64,000 bases of DNA. Source: Chlorobiota bacterium. Lineage in GTDB: Bacteria > Bacteroidota > Ignavibacteria > OLB7. A program made the translations under genes and the position numbers. Shown here piece by piece: positions 37,180 through 45,503 of this stretch. The first letter of the stretch is position 1. Each line of letters begins with the position of its first letter. The notes below the pieces were generated by a model. The model saw only the letters and a list, made by a program, of their open reading frames with translations, did not search any database and was not told where the DNA came from. The stretch is taken from positions 1-64,000 of the forward strand of contig JAQBOZ010000009.1 in assembly GCA_028287785.1 (NCBI GenBank), given 5' to 3'.

Positions 37180-37758
37180 TTAATGAATTTGTTCAGGGTT
37201 ACGAGTAGCCTCGTTGAAGGGGTAATCGACAAAGGATAGTATGGGCCTGGGGGGGGAGGAAATGCTTCTCATCATTAGTGCCAGTTGGTGATCGTTGTAT
37301 TTGGAGAGATCGAGATTGACTTTTCTTGTAAATACGGTATCTGAATTTTCGCCTTTCAACGTGCCGTAAGCGCTGGTGATGCGCTCCAGTGTTGAACCAT
37401 TCGAGGCGTCGATAAGATCGACGATGATAATGGCTACATCTCCGTTGCCCTCCCTGTCATCCCGGATATGCATGCTGATGTTGAGGTCTAGGGAAAGCAT
37501 TGTTTGTTTTGCCGTTGTGTTGAGGACTTCGCTAAACGACGTATCTATCCCAGGTCCTCTGTGGATCTCGTTTTTAAAGCGAATGACTTCTGATGTTCTC
37601 TCAGAAGGTTTTGTTGTTCCTCCGATGCGAATACTTGTGTTGATATGAGTTGATGGGTAATAGATCTGGAGGGCTTTCCCGGTGGTCTGGGCCGATGCTG
37701 CCGAGGTTCCGCCAAGGATTACGGCGACGGCTGCGAGTGTCAGGGGAAAAGACTTCAT
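37180..37758 (-). CDS. Secreted protein of unknown function, first of operon
   Basis: The 192-residue product has a signal peptide (LAAVAVILGGTSAASA) and a mature domain with alternating beta-strand pattern and no cysteines. I recognise no family. AAGGT precedes the ATG. Its stop TAA is followed two bases later by the ATG of the next gene, and a third gene follows after 36 bases, so the three form an operon of small exported proteins. The operator-like palindrome at 37829-37849 lies about 70 bases upstream of the start. Lower GC than flanking genes suggests transfer or weak selection. Confidence 0.6.
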   Translation of the reverse strand: MKSFPLTLAAVAVILGGTSAASAQTTGKALQIYYPSTHINTSIRIGGTTKPSERTSEVIRFKNEIHRGPGIDTSFSEVLNTTAKQTMLSLDLNISMHIRDDREGNGDVAIIIVDLIDASNGSTLERITSAYGTLKGENSDTVFTRKVNLDLSKYNDHQLALMMRSISSPPRPILSFVDYPFNEATRNPEQIH

Positions 37759-37828
37759 GGCTGTACCTTATTGGATATGGAATTGCTGTTGTATAAAGGG
37801 CAATGTAGTTCATCACGGGAGCGGAGCG

Positions 37829-37849
37829 GAAGTACATCTTGATGTACCC
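37829..37849 (-). promoter_or_regulatory. Palindrome GGGTACA-N6-TGTACTTCC, candidate operator 3
   Basis: On the minus strand it reads GGGTACA, centre TCAAGA, TGTACTTCC, so it has the same arms, spacing and orientation toward its gene as the sites at 380-403 and 1251-1270. It precedes the three-gene secreted-protein operon. Confidence 0.5.
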
Positions 37850-38052
37850 ATGCACGGCGCAAAACATGGCATATAATCGTATACGAAGATAGGGAGTCCT
37901 AAAGCGGCGGGCTTCTCGAAAATCGCTTTTTTGCTGAGCAGAAACGGTGAGGTGGGGCGTGGTGGAAGTCCTGCGGAATCAGGGTGCGGTGATGCGCGTT
38001 TCGTGCTTATGCGGGAGTGATGGGGCTGTAGCTCCGTGGTGGGATGAACCGG

Positions 38053-38766
38053 TCAGTTCCTGTAGCGGATCGCCCGGACGGCGGCGGTATAGACCATGCC
38101 GTAGTTCTCAAGCGTCTTCTGCTGGATCGTGATTTTCCGTTTGAGCTTCTCCATCCGCTCGGTGATTCCCTCCGGGGATATCATCACCTCGGCATGGCGA
38201 AGCGGGTGGCGACTGAGAATCTTTCGCAGCCCTTCGTGCCACTCGATCTGCTCCGCCGGCTCCAGCCGGTCGCGCCGCCCAAGCCCCACCATCTCCTGCA
38301 CCTGATCGTGAATCTCCAGCAGTTCCGGGAGGTCCAGCCGGGCGTAGGCCTCGCAGGCATTCTCCAGCGTCTCCCGCTCGCGGTTCCGCGTTTCAGCATC
38401 GGCGATGCCGAGGATGGCGGTTGCGATGTCGTAGAGGAGGTAGTAGCCCTGCTTTTCCCGGTCGTGATCGAAACGGAATTGTTTGACGTGCGCTATCCGG
38501 TCGCGGAGCCGTTCCAGCCGGTTGTAGAGATGCTCGTTCAACTCGTGCGATGTCACATTGATCTGGCGCTCATCCTCGGGGCTGATCCAGACGCAGGCGA
38601 TCGCCCTCCGCTGGACCTCGCGCAGGCGGAGCTTCATCACCTCGGTCTCGATCCTGAGCGCGAGCAGATCGTACTCCAGGTCGCCGAAGATCCTGAAATA
38701 CCGCTTCTCCAGATCGGGTCCGAGGAAGTGAATTGTTCTGATATATGTTACGAACGGCTCTACCAT
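38053..38766 (-). CDS. Hypothetical protein, 237 residues
   Basis: I do not recognise it. The protein is soluble, highly charged and largely helical, with long amphipathic helices (for example residues 35-60 and 195-225) that may form coiled coils. It has no signal peptide or membrane segment. The start is the first ATG (MVEPFVTYIRT), with no clear ribosome binding site. It lies downstream of the methyltransferase gene on the same strand (gap 73 bases), so they may be cotranscribed. Confidence 0.6.
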   Translation of the reverse strand: MVEPFVTYIRTIHFLGPDLEKRYFRIFGDLEYDLLALRIETEVMKLRLREVQRRAIACVWISPEDERQINVTSHELNEHLYNRLERLRDRIAHVKQFRFDHDREKQGYYLLYDIATAILGIADAETRNRERETLENACEAYARLDLPELLEIHDQVQEMVGLGRRDRLEPAEQIEWHEGLRKILSRHPLRHAEVMISPEGITERMEKLKRKITIQQKTLENYGMVYTAAVRAIRYRN

Positions 38767-38839
38767 ACTTCACCACAGCGTCCGTAAAGATCGCGGCTCT
38801 TCGAATAAACGATGGCATGGACCGGGATCGGCCGGTCGG

Positions 38840-39637
38840 CTAGACCGCGTCGCGCCTGGCAATCCATGTTGTCAGCATCTGCTCGTCGGTCTGCCGGAAA
38901 CGGCGTCCCATTGCGCGTTCCTGGCGTTGCGGCGTCATTCCCGCGTTCCGCATCAGATCCTCCATATCGGCGCGGCTGTAGAGCCGGACTATTTCGGGGA
39001 CCTCGGCGGTGTAGATCGTCTTGTTGTCCGGCGCAATCCATGTGGGATAGCTGGTCATGATATGCTGGTCGGTATCGTAGCTGTTATCGACCACGAACTG
39101 ACCGCCGGCCACCGTATCGTTCCAGCAGCCGAATGCCTCGGCGCGATCCGACGAGATGAGATCGCAATAGAAGATCCCCCCCGGCTTCAGCCAGCGACCC
39201 ACGCGACCTATCAGATCGCGGTTCTGCTGGTCGGTGCCGTAGCCGAAACTGGTGTTGAGCGAGAGGATCGCGTCAAAACTCCCCTCCGGCTCGAACGTGA
39301 ACATGTCGGCGGCGACGAACGTCACCTTCACCTCACGCTCGCGGGCCAGCTCGACGCACGATTCCACCAGCGGCTCCGAGAGCTCCAGCCCGAGGACATC
39401 CGCGCCCCGGAGCGCAAGCTGTATCGAGAGCTCGCCGCAGCCGGAGCCGAGATCGAGCACCCGCATCCCCGGCTTCAGCTCGATTGCGCGGGCGATATCG
39501 GCGGTCGTCGCCCGCCAGTTCGCCAGCTCTTCCGGCGCTCCGTAATACCGTCGCTGGAGAAAATAGCTCCACCAGTTCCAATCTTTTTCGATCGGTTCAC
39601 CGTGGATGAATGAGATATCATTATCGGTTTCGGACAT
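38840..39637 (-). CDS. Class I SAM-dependent methyltransferase
   Basis: The 265-residue protein has a Rossmann-like methyltransferase fold: motif I VLDLGSGCGELSIQL near residue 60, an acidic motif II end (LGLELSEPLVE), VAADMFTF and FDAILSLNTSFGYG. The substrate is unknown; the pattern fits a small-molecule or quinone-type methyltransferase as well as others. A TAACTTTG promoter box sits six bases upstream of the ATG. It may be cotranscribed with the unknown gene at 38053. Confidence 0.8.
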   Translation of the reverse strand: MSETDNDISFIHGEPIEKDWNWWSYFLQRRYYGAPEELANWRATTADIARAIELKPGMRVLDLGSGCGELSIQLALRGADVLGLELSEPLVESCVELAREREVKVTFVAADMFTFEPEGSFDAILSLNTSFGYGTDQQNRDLIGRVGRWLKPGGIFYCDLISSDRAEAFGCWNDTVAGGQFVVDNSYDTDQHIMTSYPTWIAPDNKTIYTAEVPEIVRLYSRADMEDLMRNAGMTPQRQERAMGRRFRQTDEQMLTTWIARRDAV

Positions 39638-39643
39638 AGTGCT

Positions 39644-39651
39644 CAAAGTTA
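39644..39651 (-). promoter_or_regulatory. TAnnTTTG promoter box of methyltransferase gene
   Basis: On the minus strand TAACTTTG matches the Bacteroidota -7 consensus and ends six bases before ATG 39637, implying a leaderless mRNA. Confidence 0.55.
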
Positions 39652-39868
39652 CGGAATTGGGCTCGCGTAAGCGCTCATGCCAACATGCCCAACGCATTGA
39701 AAGGGGAGTGGCCCTTCCACGGCTGCCCTGTCCCGGCATCGGAACATCGCCAATATACCCGCCATTTCGCTCGTTCCGGGTCGGGACAAACTGTAAACGT
39801 CTTCATCCGGCCGGCTATTGCCAACCGCTCCGCTTTGTTCGGTTCCGGCAAAAGCGTAGAATTGAAGG

Positions 39869-41173
39869 ATGATGACAGCGCGCCCTCCCCATATCCCCGC
39901 GGTTTCCCTTGCCGATTATCATTACGATCTCCCCGCCGACCGGATTGCCCTGCATCCCCTGGAGGAGCGGGACGCCAGCCGCCTGCTGGTCTGCGATGTC
40001 ACGGAGGGGAGCATCGGGCACCGGAGCTTCCGCGATCTCCCCGCGCTGATTCCGGGGGGCGCCCTGCTGGTGGTCAACGCCACAAGGGTGGTGCGGGCGC
40101 GGATTATCATGCACCGCCCGAGCGGCGGCCGCGTGGAGATCTTTCTGATCGAGCCGGTGGAACCCTCCAACGATCCCGCGCTGGCGCTCGGCGCCCGCGG
40201 AGAATGCGTCTGGGCCTGCATGGTCGGCGGCGCGAAAAAGCTGATAAAGGAGGGGGAGATCCAGAGGGGGTGGGGGGATGTTCAACTTGTGGCGACCGTT
40301 GCCGGTGAGCACCCGGATGGCCTGCTGATACGGTTCCGCTGGACGCCTGCGGATCTCGATTTCGCCGGGGTGCTGGAAACCGCCGGTCGCGTTCCGCTGC
40401 CGCCGTACATCAGGCGCGATGCCCTTCCAGCGGACACGGAGAGCTACCAGACCGTCTACGCACGCCATGAGGGGGCGGTGGCGGCCCCAACCGCCGGCCT
40501 CCATTTCACGCCGCGGGTTCTGGAGGAGCTTCGGCAACGGGGGGTGGCGATGGAACAGGTCACGCTCCACGTCGGCGCGGGGACGTTCAGGCAGGTGAAG
40601 GGGAGCGTGGAGGAGCACGACATGCACCGCGAGCGGATCGTGGTGGCTGCGGAAACGTTGCGCGGGCTGATAGCACAGGCGCGGCGGAGGGCCGCGTCCG
40701 ACGGTTTTCCGCTGATCCCCGTGGGGACCACCAGCCTGCGAACGCTGGAGTCGCTCTTCTGGTTCGGGGCGCGGCTGATGCTGGGGGAGACCACAGAGGG
40801 GGCGGATCTTCTCGTCGGCCAGTGGGACCCGTATCGGTTGGAGGCCGGGTCGAAGCCGCTCCCGGATCTGGTCGCCGCGCTGGAGGCCGTGGAGGAGTGG
40901 CGTGTATCGAGCGGCCTTGACGCCATCGCCGGGCATACCGGCATCATGATTCTTCCGGGATATCGCTTCCGCGCCTGCGACGCGCTGATCACCAACTTTC
41001 ACCAGCCGGAGAGCACGCTGATCCTGCTGGTCGGCGCGCTGATGGGGCGCGATCTCTGGCGCCGCGTGTACGATGAGGCGCTTGCCGAAGGCTATCGGTT
41101 CCTGAGCTACGGCGATTCCTCGCTGATCATCGTCTCCGATCGGATGAGGAACGGGGTGCGGAAGAATGAGTAA
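39869..41173 (+). CDS. queA: tRNA preQ1 ribosyltransferase-isomerase QueA
   Basis: The 434-residue enzyme uses the ribosyl part of SAM to make epoxyqueuosine at the wobble base of GUN-decoding tRNAs. Family motifs are ADYHYDLPADRIALHP, LVVNATRVVRARI, YQTVYARHEGAVAAPTAGLHFT, LHVGAGTFRQVK and the C-terminal LITNFHQPESTLILLV. It is about 75 residues longer than E. coli QueA. The start has two adjacent ATGs; an imperfect TAGAATTG box lies just upstream. Other queuosine genes are not in the window. Confidence 0.94.
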   Translation: MMTARPPHIPAVSLADYHYDLPADRIALHPLEERDASRLLVCDVTEGSIGHRSFRDLPALIPGGALLVVNATRVVRARIIMHRPSGGRVEIFLIEPVEPSNDPALALGARGECVWACMVGGAKKLIKEGEIQRGWGDVQLVATVAGEHPDGLLIRFRWTPADLDFAGVLETAGRVPLPPYIRRDALPADTESYQTVYARHEGAVAAPTAGLHFTPRVLEELRQRGVAMEQVTLHVGAGTFRQVKGSVEEHDMHRERIVVAAETLRGLIAQARRRAASDGFPLIPVGTTSLRTLESLFWFGARLMLGETTEGADLLVGQWDPYRLEAGSKPLPDLVAALEAVEEWRVSSGLDAIAGHTGIMILPGYRFRACDALITNFHQPESTLILLVGALMGRDLWRRVYDEALAEGYRFLSYGDSSLIIVSDRMRNGVRKNE

Positions 41174-41243
41174 TGGCCCGGAGCTATGATCCCCAGGCCA
41201 TCACCGATTGCGTTCCGGGCCGGCGCCGCGTCATCAGAAGTCC

Positions 41244-42227
41244 TTAGAAATCCTTCTTCTGAAATCTCCAGATCGCGAGCGAGAGCATGACCACCGTGAA
41301 GATCGTCCCCTGAATAAACGGCACGATGTTATCGATCGACGATGTCCAGATATACTGCGGGGTCGCCGTTCCTATCAGGTCGGCCGTCTGCGGAAGCGCG
41401 TAATAGAGCCCGTCGATAAGCCGCTTTATCACGTCGCTGCCGATGAACGTGAAGAGCGTCTCCTCGCGTCCTCTCAGGAACGTGGCAAGGATGATGACGT
41501 GCAGGTAGACAAGGCTTATCGGGAGGACCCAGCTCTCGGTGATCACGTTCAGGAGGATCACCGCGCTGTAGATCACCATGAACGTGAAGAGCGGGATCAG
41601 CGTGGCCCCGATCAGGAACGATGTCACCCAGACGCCCGTGAATATCCCATAGAGCGCCCACATCGCAACGACGAAGAGGAGGAGGTTGAGGGCTATGGCG
41701 ATAACCCCGCCCAGCGCGCGCCCCAGAAGAATGGTGGTACGGGAGATCGGCTTGGAGAGGAGGAGATCGATCGATCCCTTCTCCATGATCGACGGGACGA
41801 TGCCGGCGGTGACGAAGATGCCGAGGAAGATCATGGCAGCGCCGATGACGATCGTAAACCCGCCAAGCTGTCCACGGACCGCCTCGGCCAGGGATCGCTG
41901 CATCCCGCGATGGAAATCGTTCGTCTGCTCCGGCGCCACCTCGAACGTCCGGCTCGATGTCTTCGGCCGGTTGGCGACGGAGTCCAGCGGGCTGTTGGCG
42001 CCGAGAAGCGCGGTATCCTCCAACGGAGGCGGTGCCGGCTGGGGCGCGCGGACGGAATCCCGTGCCGGTGGTGGCCCGGCATCCGGCTCGCCCATCATCC
42101 TGGGGCTTGCCGCAAGAATGGCTGCGGTGATTGCCAGGGTCAGCACCTCGATGCCGATGATCCCGATGATCACCTTCTTGGCGTAGATTTCCCGGAACGT
42201 GTCGGTGATAAGTGCCCAGAGTTTCAT
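41244..42227 (-). CDS. ABC transporter permease, ABC-2 type
   Basis: The 327-residue membrane protein has an N-terminal membrane segment (residues 20-42), a long Pro/Ala/Asp-rich loop (residues 45-110) probably outside the inner membrane, and five more segments in the C-terminal half with the ABC-2 pattern (ISRTTILLGRALGG). The start codon overlaps the stop of the ATPase gene by four bases (ATGA), so the two form one transporter. It probably exports a lipid, glycan or drug-like substrate or acts in surface-related assembly; the substrate is unknown. Confidence 0.75.
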   Translation of the reverse strand: MKLWALITDTFREIYAKKVIIGIIGIEVLTLAITAAILAASPRMMGEPDAGPPPARDSVRAPQPAPPPLEDTALLGANSPLDSVANRPKTSSRTFEVAPEQTNDFHRGMQRSLAEAVRGQLGGFTIVIGAAMIFLGIFVTAGIVPSIMEKGSIDLLLSKPISRTTILLGRALGGVIAIALNLLLFVVAMWALYGIFTGVWVTSFLIGATLIPLFTFMVIYSAVILLNVITESWVLPISLVYLHVIILATFLRGREETLFTFIGSDVIKRLIDGLYYALPQTADLIGTATPQYIWTSSIDNIVPFIQGTIFTVVMLSLAIWRFQKKDF

Positions 42228-43159
42228 CGCGCGCCTCCCTGAACGATATCCATGAAAAGGTTCTCAAGCGTCTGCCGTACCGGGTTTACCGAGACGATCA
42301 GAAGCCCCTGCGACCGGAGATGATCGATCACCTCGTTGAGCGCGCGCAGATCGGCTGCCATGATGGTTGCGCCGTTCGGCAGAAGATCCCGCGGTGTAAA
42401 CCGGGCGATGGCCGCCGCGAACGCCGGCGCCTGTTCCTCCGCGACCTCCACTCTATAGTGATTCGATGACTCGGTAAGCTCTTTGACCGTGCCGATCCTG
42501 ACCAGTTCCCCCTTGTTGAGGATTGCGACGCGATCGGAGATCAGCTCGACTTCGGAGAGAAGATGGCTGTTCAGGAAGATCGTCTTCCCCTCGGCGCGCA
42601 GCCCGCCGATCAGGTCCCGGATCTCCTTTCGTCCAACGGGATCGACGCCATCGGTCGGCTCATCCAGAAAGATCACTCTCGGGTCGTTGAGGAGCGCCTG
42701 CGCCAGCCCGAGGCGCTGCATCATCCCCTTCGAATATTTCTTCACCTTCGTCCCTTTCCACTTCGTCATGTTCAACTGCTCCAGCAGAACATCGCCACGT
42801 CGCCTGATTGCCGGCGTGTCCAGCCCGCTCAGATGCCCGAAGTAGTCCAGGACGCCCCGTCCCGTGAGGTAGAGCGGATAGCGATGGCTTTCCGGCAGAT
42901 AGCCGACAATCTCCTTGCTGGAGGTGGTGCCGATCCTCCGTCCCTCGATCTGCGCGCTTCCCGATGAGGGGGATACGATCCCCAGCAGGAGTTTCACCAG
43001 TGTGGTCTTCCCGGCGCCGTTGGGGCCAAGCAGGCCGAACACCTCTCCGGGCTGGATATCCAGCCAGAGCGGTTTCAGCGCATGGATCTCCGGCTCCGAG
43101 CGTTTCCCGGAACGATAGATCTTCTCAAGTCCCTCGATCGTTATCGATACGCTGCTCAT
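42224..43159 (-). CDS. ABC transporter ATP-binding protein
   Basis: The 311-residue ATPase has Walker A GPNGAGKTT near residue 43, the signature region KYSKGMMQRLGLAQALLND (an LSGGQ variant, with Lys in place of the first Gly), Walker B VIFLDEPTDGVDPVGR, and the H-loop NSHLLSE. The family matches ABC-2-type exporters. The extra C-terminal 80 residues are typical of that group. It is the first gene of the pair with the permease at 41244. Confidence 0.88.
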   Translation of the reverse strand: MSSVSITIEGLEKIYRSGKRSEPEIHALKPLWLDIQPGEVFGLLGPNGAGKTTLVKLLLGIVSPSSGSAQIEGRRIGTTSSKEIVGYLPESHRYPLYLTGRGVLDYFGHLSGLDTPAIRRRGDVLLEQLNMTKWKGTKVKKYSKGMMQRLGLAQALLNDPRVIFLDEPTDGVDPVGRKEIRDLIGGLRAEGKTIFLNSHLLSEVELISDRVAILNKGELVRIGTVKELTESSNHYRVEVAEEQAPAFAAAIARFTPRDLLPNGATIMAADLRALNEVIDHLRSQGLLIVSVNPVRQTLENLFMDIVQGGAR

Positions 43160-43247
43160 AGGCTGGGCTGGAACATTGTTGATGGATGGAACCGCCGCAT
43201 CGCATCCGGCGCCGGTGGTACTGGGGCGGCCCTACGAGGCCGATGTG

Positions 43248-43907
43248 TCATAGTTGCATCGCAAGGCGGAGCTGATCGGCGGAGAGATATCGCCATTGGC
43301 CCGGCGCCAGCGCCAGATCGGCCAGTGTCAATCCGCCTATCGCCGTTCGTACGAGCCGGAGCGTTGGATGTCCCACCGCCGCCGTCATCTTCCGCACCTG
43401 CCGGTTGCGCCCCTCGATCAGCGTCAGCGCGATCCACGCCGTGGGGATATCCCGTCGGAAACGGATTGGAACCGGCCGCGGGGAGATCAGGGGGGGTGCG
43501 ATCACCGCTGCTTTCGCCGGCAGCGTGGGCTTCCCCTCCAGCACCACGCCATGTTCAAGCCGGGCAAGCGCATCGGGCGATGGGGTTCCCTCCACCTGCG
43601 CCAGATACGTTCGCTCGTGGCGGCGTGAAGGATGGAGGAGCAGGGCATTCAGCGCGGGATCATCGCTGAGCAACAAAAGCCCTTCGCTGTCGTAGTCGAG
43701 CCGTCCAACCGGATAAACATCGGGTGGGAAGGCGAATTCGGCCAGTGTCCGCTTGTCGCTGCCATCCGGGGGGGAGAATTGCGAGAGGACCGCGTACGGC
43801 TTGTTGAGCGCGATATACGCCCGCTGTCCGGAGGGGATGAATTCCCCGCCGGTCGGCTCCCTGCGCTGCGGACGGCGGCGGCCTGAATGAAGATGTCTGT
43901 TTGGCAC
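43248..43907 (-). CDS. rRNA pseudouridine synthase, RluE-like
   Basis: The 219-residue enzyme belongs to the RsuA/RluB/RluE family: the catalytic Asp lies in GRLDYDSEGLLLLSDD, followed by GRNRQVRKMTAAVGHPTLRLVR. Without an S4 domain and with a short length it is closest to RluE (23S rRNA). The GTG at 43907 begins VPNRHLHSG, and a TAGATTTG box seven bases upstream supports that start and a leaderless mRNA. No symbol is given because the target base is not certain. Confidence 0.85.
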   Translation of the reverse strand: MPNRHLHSGRRRPQRREPTGGEFIPSGQRAYIALNKPYAVLSQFSPPDGSDKRTLAEFAFPPDVYPVGRLDYDSEGLLLLSDDPALNALLLHPSRRHERTYLAQVEGTPSPDALARLEHGVVLEGKPTLPAKAAVIAPPLISPRPVPIRFRRDIPTAWIALTLIEGRNRQVRKMTAAVGHPTLRLVRTAIGGLTLADLALAPGQWRYLSADQLRLAMQL

Positions 43908-43914
43908 GTGGGCG

Positions 43915-43922
43915 CAAATCTA
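43915..43922 (-). promoter_or_regulatory. TAnnTTTG promoter box of pseudouridine synthase
   Basis: TAGATTTG on the minus strand ends seven bases before the GTG start. The M16 gene diverges on the other side, so the gap holds promoters for both. Confidence 0.5.
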
Positions 43923-44147
43923 CGGTTGGCCGCCGGTGGAGGCAAGCTGTCCGGCCCGGTATCTTCCGCTGGCAAGCGCGCGCGTTCCGGGAACAGTCGG
44001 ACTCTTTTTCGTAAGTTAATACTCTTTATTTGCAATGTGCCGGCTCGTATCCCCCGACCTCCGTACGAGCGGCGCCGCAATCCTCCCGCGTGCGTTACCG
44101 ATACTCCTGGAATTTCATTCATAAATATCCGATACGAGCTGAACACT

Positions 44148-45500
44148 ATGTTGTATCCCATCCGGAAATGCCATGCTCTGGTAGCAGGGTTTTCGCTGGC
44201 GACAGTGCTTGCGGCCAACGCTCAGACGAGCGATCTGCCACAGGTGAACTTCACCAAATTCGAACTGCCGAACGGTCTGCGCGTCGTTCTGTCGGTCGAT
44301 AAAAGCGCGCCGGTCGTCGCCTCCTTCGTCCATTATCACGTCGGCTCGAAGAACGAGCGGGCGGACAGGACGGGGTTCGCGCACTTCTTCGAGCATCTCA
44401 TGTTCGAGGGGACCGAGAATATCCCACGTCACAGCCTCGACAAGATCGTCCAGTCGGCCGGCGGAAATCTGAACGCGTTCACATCGTTCGATGAGACCGG
44501 CTATCAGATCAACCTTCCATCCAACCAGCTCAAGCTTGCCCTCTGGATCGAGTCGGAGCGGATGCTTCATGCGCGGGTGGAGGAAGTTGGCGTGGAGACG
44601 CAGCGTGGCGTGGTAAAGGAGGAGCGGAAGAACCGTTACGACAACACGCCGTACGGATCGCTCTTCGAGAACCTTGCCGTGCATACCGGCGCGGGGACTC
44701 CCTACGGCTGGACCCCGATCGGCTCGGCGCAGTATATCGATCAGGCGAAGATCGACGAGTTCAGGGATTTCTACAAGACGTACTACGTCCCGAACAACGC
44801 CGTGCTGGCGATCGTCGGCGATATCGATATCGAGAAGACAAAGCAGTTGATCACCGATTACTTCGGCGGAATCCCGCGCGGCAGGGAAATCGAACGGCCG
44901 AACTTCTCGGTGCCGATGGGAACCGCGGAGAAGACCGTGGATATCCACGAGGAGAGCACCCCGCTTCCCGCGCTCCTCTTTGCCTACAGAACGCCGAAGC
45001 GGGGGGACAAGGACGCATATGCGATCGAGCTGCTGGCGACGATCATGGCGACCGGCAACAGCTCCCGCCTGTATCGCGACATGGTGGACCAGAAGCAGCT
45101 TGCGCTGAATGTCCAGGCAATCCCGCTCGATCTTGAAAACGGCGGTCTGCTTGGCCTGTTCGCGGTCTCCCATCCGACGGTGACGATGGGGCAGCTTGCC
45201 GAGGGATTCGGTCGCGAGATCGAGGACGTGCAGAACAACGGCGTGACGGAGGAGGAGTTCCAGAAGGCGCGCAACCAGATCGAGACGCAGTATGCGCGCC
45301 GGTTCGACAACGCGCTGGACAAGGCGATGGCGCTGGCGAGCTACGAGACATATTTCGGCGATCCCGCGTTGATCAACACGGAGATCAACCGCTACATGTC
45401 GATCACCAGAGAGGATATCCAGCGGGTTGCCAGGACCTACCTGAACCCCCAGAATCGCGTTGTTCTGAAATACTTTCCGCCAACCCAGGGAGGAAAGTGA
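44148..45500 (+). CDS. M16 family zinc peptidase, catalytic, exported
   Basis: The 450-residue protein has a signal peptide (ALVAGFSLATVLAANA, cut near 26). The inverted zinc motif HFFEH is at residues 79-83, and the third ligand Glu lies in VVKEER (about 158). The rest gives the two-domain M16 fold. It cuts peptides in the periplasm or outer compartment. ATG 44148 is used because it starts the signal peptide, though no ribosome binding site is clear. Its partner gene follows after three bases. M16 peptidases often act as a pair of a catalytic and a non-catalytic chain, and this fits. Confidence 0.9.
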   Translation: MLYPIRKCHALVAGFSLATVLAANAQTSDLPQVNFTKFELPNGLRVVLSVDKSAPVVASFVHYHVGSKNERADRTGFAHFFEHLMFEGTENIPRHSLDKIVQSAGGNLNAFTSFDETGYQINLPSNQLKLALWIESERMLHARVEEVGVETQRGVVKEERKNRYDNTPYGSLFENLAVHTGAGTPYGWTPIGSAQYIDQAKIDEFRDFYKTYYVPNNAVLAIVGDIDIEKTKQLITDYFGGIPRGREIERPNFSVPMGTAEKTVDIHEESTPLPALLFAYRTPKRGDKDAYAIELLATIMATGNSSRLYRDMVDQKQLALNVQAIPLDLENGGLLGLFAVSHPTVTMGQLAEGFGREIEDVQNNGVTEEEFQKARNQIETQYARRFDNALDKAMALASYETYFGDPALINTEINRYMSITREDIQRVARTYLNPQNRVVLKYFPPTQGGK

Positions 45501-45503
45501 CCG

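Noticed and set aside
39670-39740. Another repeat-like segment (ATGCCCAACGCATTGAAAGGGG)
   Set aside because: Some resemblance to family A but spacing and second half do not fit; not counted as a copy.
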